Of a DNA stretch of 36,823 bases, positions 33,759 through 36,823 are shown piece by piece. The stretch spans positions 1-36,823 of the forward strand of contig JBBADV010000022.1 of NCBI GenBank assembly GCA_041656295.1. Direction: 5' to 3'. The DNA comes from Kiritimatiellales bacterium (GTDB taxonomy: Bacteria > Verrucomicrobiota > Kiritimatiellia > Kiritimatiellales > Tichowtungiaceae). Numbering within the stretch: position 1 is the first letter of the stretch; each line of letters starts with the position of its first letter. The translations under genes and the position numbers were made by a program. The notes beneath the pieces were generated by a model. The model saw only the letters and a program-made list of their open reading frames with translations. It did no database searches and had not been told where the DNA came from.

Positions 33759-34490
33759 TCATCTTCGGATTTCAACTGCTTTCACGGTGGCAAACAGGAA
33801 AAATACTGTAGTGCTCAAATAAAAAATAATCGAACGTGAATCAAAAATTCCGCGTGCAGCTTCCATCAGATGCAGTGCTGAAGAGATGTAGGCGCAGATT
33901 TCGCGCACGGCCATACTTTTGGAAATGGTCGGTTCAATCAGCGCGCCGAAAAAGAGAATGCCCATGATGGCAAACGTTCCAATGGCGGCGATAATCTGAT
34001 TCGAGGTGAGCGCTGAAAACAGCAGGCCGAGCGCAGTGAACGCGGCGGAGATGAGCCCGATCGTAAGATAGCTCGTCAGCAGCGGGCCGCCGTCGAGCAG
34101 AATTGCAGCAGCCGGATCGAGCAGGCGGACGATGACCGGATAGAGCAGTGTCGGCGCGCACATCAGAAGAAAAAATCCCCACACGCCGAAGAATTTTGCG
34201 AGTACTACCGTGGAATTATGCACCGGAGCGGTAAACAGCGTTTCGAACGTGCCGCTTTTGCGTTCCTCGGCAAACGAGCGCATGGTAAGAATCGGAATGA
34301 CAATCAGCATGCAGAACCAGATGACAATCACCAGTCCCTGAATGGAACGGATCATTTCCAGATTTTCTTTAACCAGCCAGTAAAAGCCGCAGCCGGTAAT
34401 CAGCAGAAAAAACGTCAGCATTACATAAGCGATCGGCGATAAAAACATCGCTGCCAGTTCGCGTTTCCAAAGTGCTGGGAAAGTTTTCAT
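33759..34490 (-). CDS. ABC-2 type transporter permease (GldF-like)
   Basis: A 243-residue membrane protein with about six hydrophobic helices (e.g. SPIAYVMLTFFLLITGCGFY, IVIWFCMLIVIPILTMRSF, FFGVWGFFLLMCAPTLLY). It has the ABC-2 hallmark PILTMRSFAEERKSGTFETLFTAP after the second helix. It fits the GldF-type subunit that partners the ATPase encoded immediately upstream. Position (ATPase, then permease, then GldG-like) and size match GldA-F-G-type systems. Confidence 0.9.
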   Translation of the reverse strand: MKTFPALWKRELAAMFLSPIAYVMLTFFLLITGCGFYWLVKENLEMIRSIQGLVIVIWFCMLIVIPILTMRSFAEERKSGTFETLFTAPVHNSTVVLAKFFGVWGFFLLMCAPTLLYPVIVRLLDPAAAILLDGGPLLTSYLTIGLISAAFTALGLLFSALTSNQIIAAIGTFAIMGILFFGALIEPTISKSMAVREICAYISSALHLMEAARGIFDSRSIIFYLSTTVFFLFATVKAVEIRR

Positions 34491-34599
34491 AAATTCAGTC
34501 TTAAGGTTTTAAAGTCGAAGGTCTCAAAGTCAAAATTCCGGCGTCGGAAATGTGTTCCCGACCTGCGGCTTTTAGACTTTTGACGTTCAGACGTTTCAT
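34491..34599. repeat. Intergenic repeat, copy 2 (permease/ATPase gap)
   Basis: Second copy of the element at 33612-33758. It has TTCCGGCGTCGGAA in place of the perfect palindrome, then AATGTGTTCCCGACCTGCGG and TTTTAGACTTTTGACGTTC. It reaches into the stop codon of the ATPase gene (34596-34598). Confidence 0.8.
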
Positions 34600-35540
34600 T
34601 GTTCCGGAAGTTCTTCACTGTTGACGAGCGATACAAAAATATCTTCAAGCGAGCGGCTTTCAAGATGCAATTCGCGCAGTTTCCAGCCGTTCTTCACAGC
34701 GCATTCAAAAATTTGTGTACGGATTTCCGGAGACACGGCATTGATACAGCAGCTGTGCCAGCCGTCAGTGAGCGGTGTCACAGTGACTTCTTCGACAATA
34801 TTCATTGCCTTAATTGCTGCGATGATATTTTCTGTTGCGCCGGAAATTTCGGCCACGATCCGCGTTTCGCCTTCAAGCCGGCGCTGGAGCTGCTGCGGTG
34901 AATCCGATGCAACAAGCTTGCCTTTATTGATGATCAGAATCCGCGGGCAGGTCATTTCAACTTCCGGCAGAATGTGTGTGGAAAGCAGCAGGGTGTGGCG
35001 TTCGGCGAGGCGGCGGATGAGTTCGCGCACTTCGCGGATCTGTCCGGGGTCGAGACCGGCAGTCGGTTCATCGAGAATTAAAAGGTCGGGGTCGTGAATC
35101 AGGCTGTCAGCCAGGCCGACGCGCTGCCGGTAGCCTTTGGAAAGCTGACCGATAATCCGCTTGTTCATGTGAGTCAGTCCGCACAGTTCCATCACCGTAT
35201 CCCGGCGTTCACGGATTTTATTGCGCGGCACACCTTTGATTCTGGCGCGATAAGTCAAATATTCGTGCACGCGCAGTTCTGTGTAGAGCGGGCAGCTTTC
35301 CGGCATGTAACCGATTTTCCGGCGCGTTTCCACCGGATTGTCGAATACATTGCAGCCGGCGATTTCCACCGTGCCGGATGTCGGATAGAGAAAACCCGTC
35401 AGCATGCGCATGGTGGTTGTTTTTCCGGCGCCGTTCGGTCCGAGAAAACCGACGATCTCACCGCGCTGAATTTCAAACGAAATATCATTTACGGCGCGGT
35501 GCCCCGGAAAATGTTTTACCAGATTCTTTACCTTGATCAT
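34596..35540 (-). CDS. ABC transporter ATP-binding protein (GldA-like)
   Basis: A 314-residue ATPase. Walker A is GPNGAGKTTTMRML, the Q-loop region GYMPESCPLY, signature LSKGYRQRVGLADSL, Walker B LLILDEPTAGLDP and the switch His STHILPEVEMTC. The C-terminal ~90 residues form the extra domain typical of DrrA/GldA-like ATPases. The start MIKVKNLVKHFPG at 35540 fits the family best; an ATG four codons earlier (35552) is possible. It is the first gene of the minus-strand operon, and the 131-base gap to the divergent mevalonate gene should hold promoters for both. Confidence 0.92.
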   Translation of the reverse strand: MIKVKNLVKHFPGHRAVNDISFEIQRGEIVGFLGPNGAGKTTTMRMLTGFLYPTSGTVEIAGCNVFDNPVETRRKIGYMPESCPLYTELRVHEYLTYRARIKGVPRNKIRERRDTVMELCGLTHMNKRIIGQLSKGYRQRVGLADSLIHDPDLLILDEPTAGLDPGQIREVRELIRRLAERHTLLLSTHILPEVEMTCPRILIINKGKLVASDSPQQLQRRLEGETRIVAEISGATENIIAAIKAMNIVEEVTVTPLTDGWHSCCINAVSPEIRTQIFECAVKNGWKLRELHLESRSLEDIFVSLVNSEELPEQ

Positions 35541-35671
35541 AATGCCGAACATCCAGATTAAATCGAAACAGGCATTATGTCTGCAAACCCCGCTCAGTCA
35601 AGGGGGAAGAAATCAGGGTGCGCTCTATTTTTGTCTTGCTAAAATCAGGAAGAGTGATTGTTTTACACAGC

Positions 35672-36649
35672 ATGACACGCCAGCAATTTGTAGAACATCT
35701 GTTACAGCGCGCCAAAGGAAATTCCGGCACAACCGGCAGGGCGTTTGCACCGGCGAATATTGCCTTGTGTAAATACTGGGGCAAGCGTAACGCGGAATTG
35801 AATCTGCCGGTCAATTCAAGCCTGTCAATTTCACTCGGCAAACTCGGCACACAAACAACAATCAAGTTTGCAAAAAACCGCGATCGGATTTTTTTGAACA
35901 GGAAGCCGGCGCCGGCGGATTTTGCGCAGCGGATTTCAACGTTTCTTGATCTGTTTCGCGCCGGGAGTTTTTTTGAGGTACGGACAATAAACACTATTCC
36001 GACAGCGGCGGGACTCGCTTCATCGGCATCCGGATTTGCGGCGCTGGTCAAAGCGCTTGATCAGTTGCTGGGGTGGGGTTTCGGTGAACGCGAACTTTCA
36101 ATGCTGGCGCGGATCGGCAGCGGCAGTGCGTCGCGTTCGATATACAATGGTTTTGCAATATGGCATGCCGGGATTCGCGCCGACGGTATGGACAGTTATG
36201 CCGAAACATTTTCCGGTGAATGGCCGGAACTGTGCATTGGAATTCTGGAAATTTCCGGCGCGAAAAAGAAAACCGGCTCAACTGCCGGCATGAACCGCAC
36301 GGTGGCAACGTCGGCGCTTTACAAATCATGGCCGGCACAGGCCGCGTGTGATTACGATGAACTGTGCGCGGCAATTGCGGCACAGGATTTTGCGCTGTTT
36401 GGTAAAACGGCAGAAAATAATGCGCTTGCCATACATGCAACGATGATTGCGGCGCGGCCTCCGCTGTGCTACTGGAAACCGCAGTCGTTAAGTGCCATGC
36501 AAAAAATCTGGCGTGCGCGCGAACAAGAGCTGGAGCTTTATTTCACGATGGATGCCGGCCCGAATCTGAAACTGCTGTTTCTTAAAAAAGATTCCGGCGC
36601 GGTACGCAAACTGTTTCCGGCAGTGAATATGGTTGCGCCGTTTGAGTAA
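35672..36649 (+). CDS. mvaD: Diphosphomevalonate decarboxylase
   Basis: A 325-residue GHMP-kinase-fold enzyme that makes isopentenyl diphosphate from mevalonate diphosphate with ATP. Landmarks are APANIALCKYWGKRN...LNLPVNSSLSISL, the phosphate loop TAAGLASSASGFAALVKAL, GSGSASRSIYNGFAIW with the Ser/Arg of the active site, and MDAGPNLKLLFL with the catalytic-type Asp. The ATG at 35672 is chosen on family length; a GTG at 35618 would add 18 residues, and neither has an ideal ribosome binding site. It implies use of the mevalonate rather than the MEP route, at least in part. No other mevalonate gene is in view. Confidence 0.93.
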   Translation: MTRQQFVEHLLQRAKGNSGTTGRAFAPANIALCKYWGKRNAELNLPVNSSLSISLGKLGTQTTIKFAKNRDRIFLNRKPAPADFAQRISTFLDLFRAGSFFEVRTINTIPTAAGLASSASGFAALVKALDQLLGWGFGERELSMLARIGSGSASRSIYNGFAIWHAGIRADGMDSYAETFSGEWPELCIGILEISGAKKKTGSTAGMNRTVATSALYKSWPAQAACDYDELCAAIAAQDFALFGKTAENNALAIHATMIAARPPLCYWKPQSLSAMQKIWRAREQELELYFTMDAGPNLKLLFLKKDSGAVRKLFPAVNMVAPFE

Positions 36650-36706
36650 GGCAGTCCGTCTCTTGAACGCCGGAAAATTAAAACGGCCGGCAAGGGACTG
36701 ACTGCC
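36650..36706. repeat. Inverted repeat after mvaD
   Basis: The left arm GGCAGTCCGTCTCTTG...CGCCGG (36650-36673) and the right arm CCGGCAAGGGACTGACTGCC (36687-36706) pair imperfectly around an A-rich loop. The core (AGTCCCTTG / CAAGGGACT) is shared with the repeat at 27563-27663. It could double as a terminator. Confidence 0.75.
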
Positions 36707-36736
36707 CTGCCAATTTATGCGGTCGAAGACAGAACA

Positions 36737-36823
36737 CCACGGCTTTAGCCGTGGATGAATGAGCCTCCTGAATGCCGCGAACGCAAAGTTTCGCGGCGTT
36801 CAGGTCAGCTCCGGGAGGAGCTG
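36737..36823. other. Three consecutive hairpins at the window edge, possibly an IS200/IS605-type end
   Basis: Three stems follow one another: CCACGGC-TTTA-GCCGTGG (36737-36754), a 15-bp stem with one mismatch (36767-36781 with 36790-36804), and CAGCTCC-GGGA-GGAGCTG (36806-36823, cut by the window end). Tandem subterminal hairpins of this kind occur at ends of IS200/IS605-type elements and in their guide-RNA regions, but the element itself would lie outside the window. Confidence 0.45.

Overview
The window looks like chromosomal DNA of a PVC-superphylum bacterium, most likely Kiritimatiellota or Lentisphaerae. This rests on gene content only: paired secreted S1 sulfatases behind an ADP-ribosylglycohydrolase-like gene, a GldG/DUF4340-type ABC operon, a mevalonate-pathway decarboxylase, a secreted CxxC...CxxHP repeat protein, and many short palindromic and 'phrase-like' intergenic repeats. 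No rRNA, tRNA or CRISPR array was recognised.

Layout. 1-4167: ADP-ribosylglycohydrolase-like gene (5' end outside the window) followed by a Cys-type and a Ser-type sulfatase in one tight operon. 4168-7247: a decayed accessory island with a truncated IS481-family transposase, a coiled-coil/hypothetical reading frame broken by a frameshift and two in-frame TGA codons, a secreted tandem zinc-ribbon-like protein, and a frameshifted GIY-YIG nuclease gene. 7489-10884: an unusual purL with two PurS-like units at its N-terminus, then a small lipoprotein. 10991-11671: an IS1595-family remnant. 11872-15834 (minus): agmatine deiminase, a two-domain ABC ATPase whose linkers are partly encoded by palindromic repeats, and DAHP synthase. 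15944-20478 (plus): trpE-trpG, then purB-rlmN. 20905-24459: dnaE. 24777-28646: a methyltransfer module (UROD-type methyltransferase, RamA-like reductive activator, homocysteine methyltransferase domain) with no corrinoid protein in view. 28662-29037: a patchwork of IS fragments. 29059-29844: rph. 30354-35540 (minus): an ABC exporter/gliding-type operon (ATPase, permease, GldG-like, DUF4340). 35672-36649: diphosphomevalonate decarboxylase, followed by palindromes at the window edge.

How the genes fit together: aroF-type DAHP synthase and trpEG are divergently transcribed and feed aromatic/tryptophan synthesis. purL and purB belong to purine synthesis. The sulfatases suggest use of sulfated polysaccharides. 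The 24.8-28.6 kb module probably moves methyl groups through a corrinoid protein encoded elsewhere, possibly to homocysteine. Every recognisable insertion sequence is broken. The most striking observation is a set of palindromic elements, open in all six frames, lying in frame inside the ABC ATPase gene.
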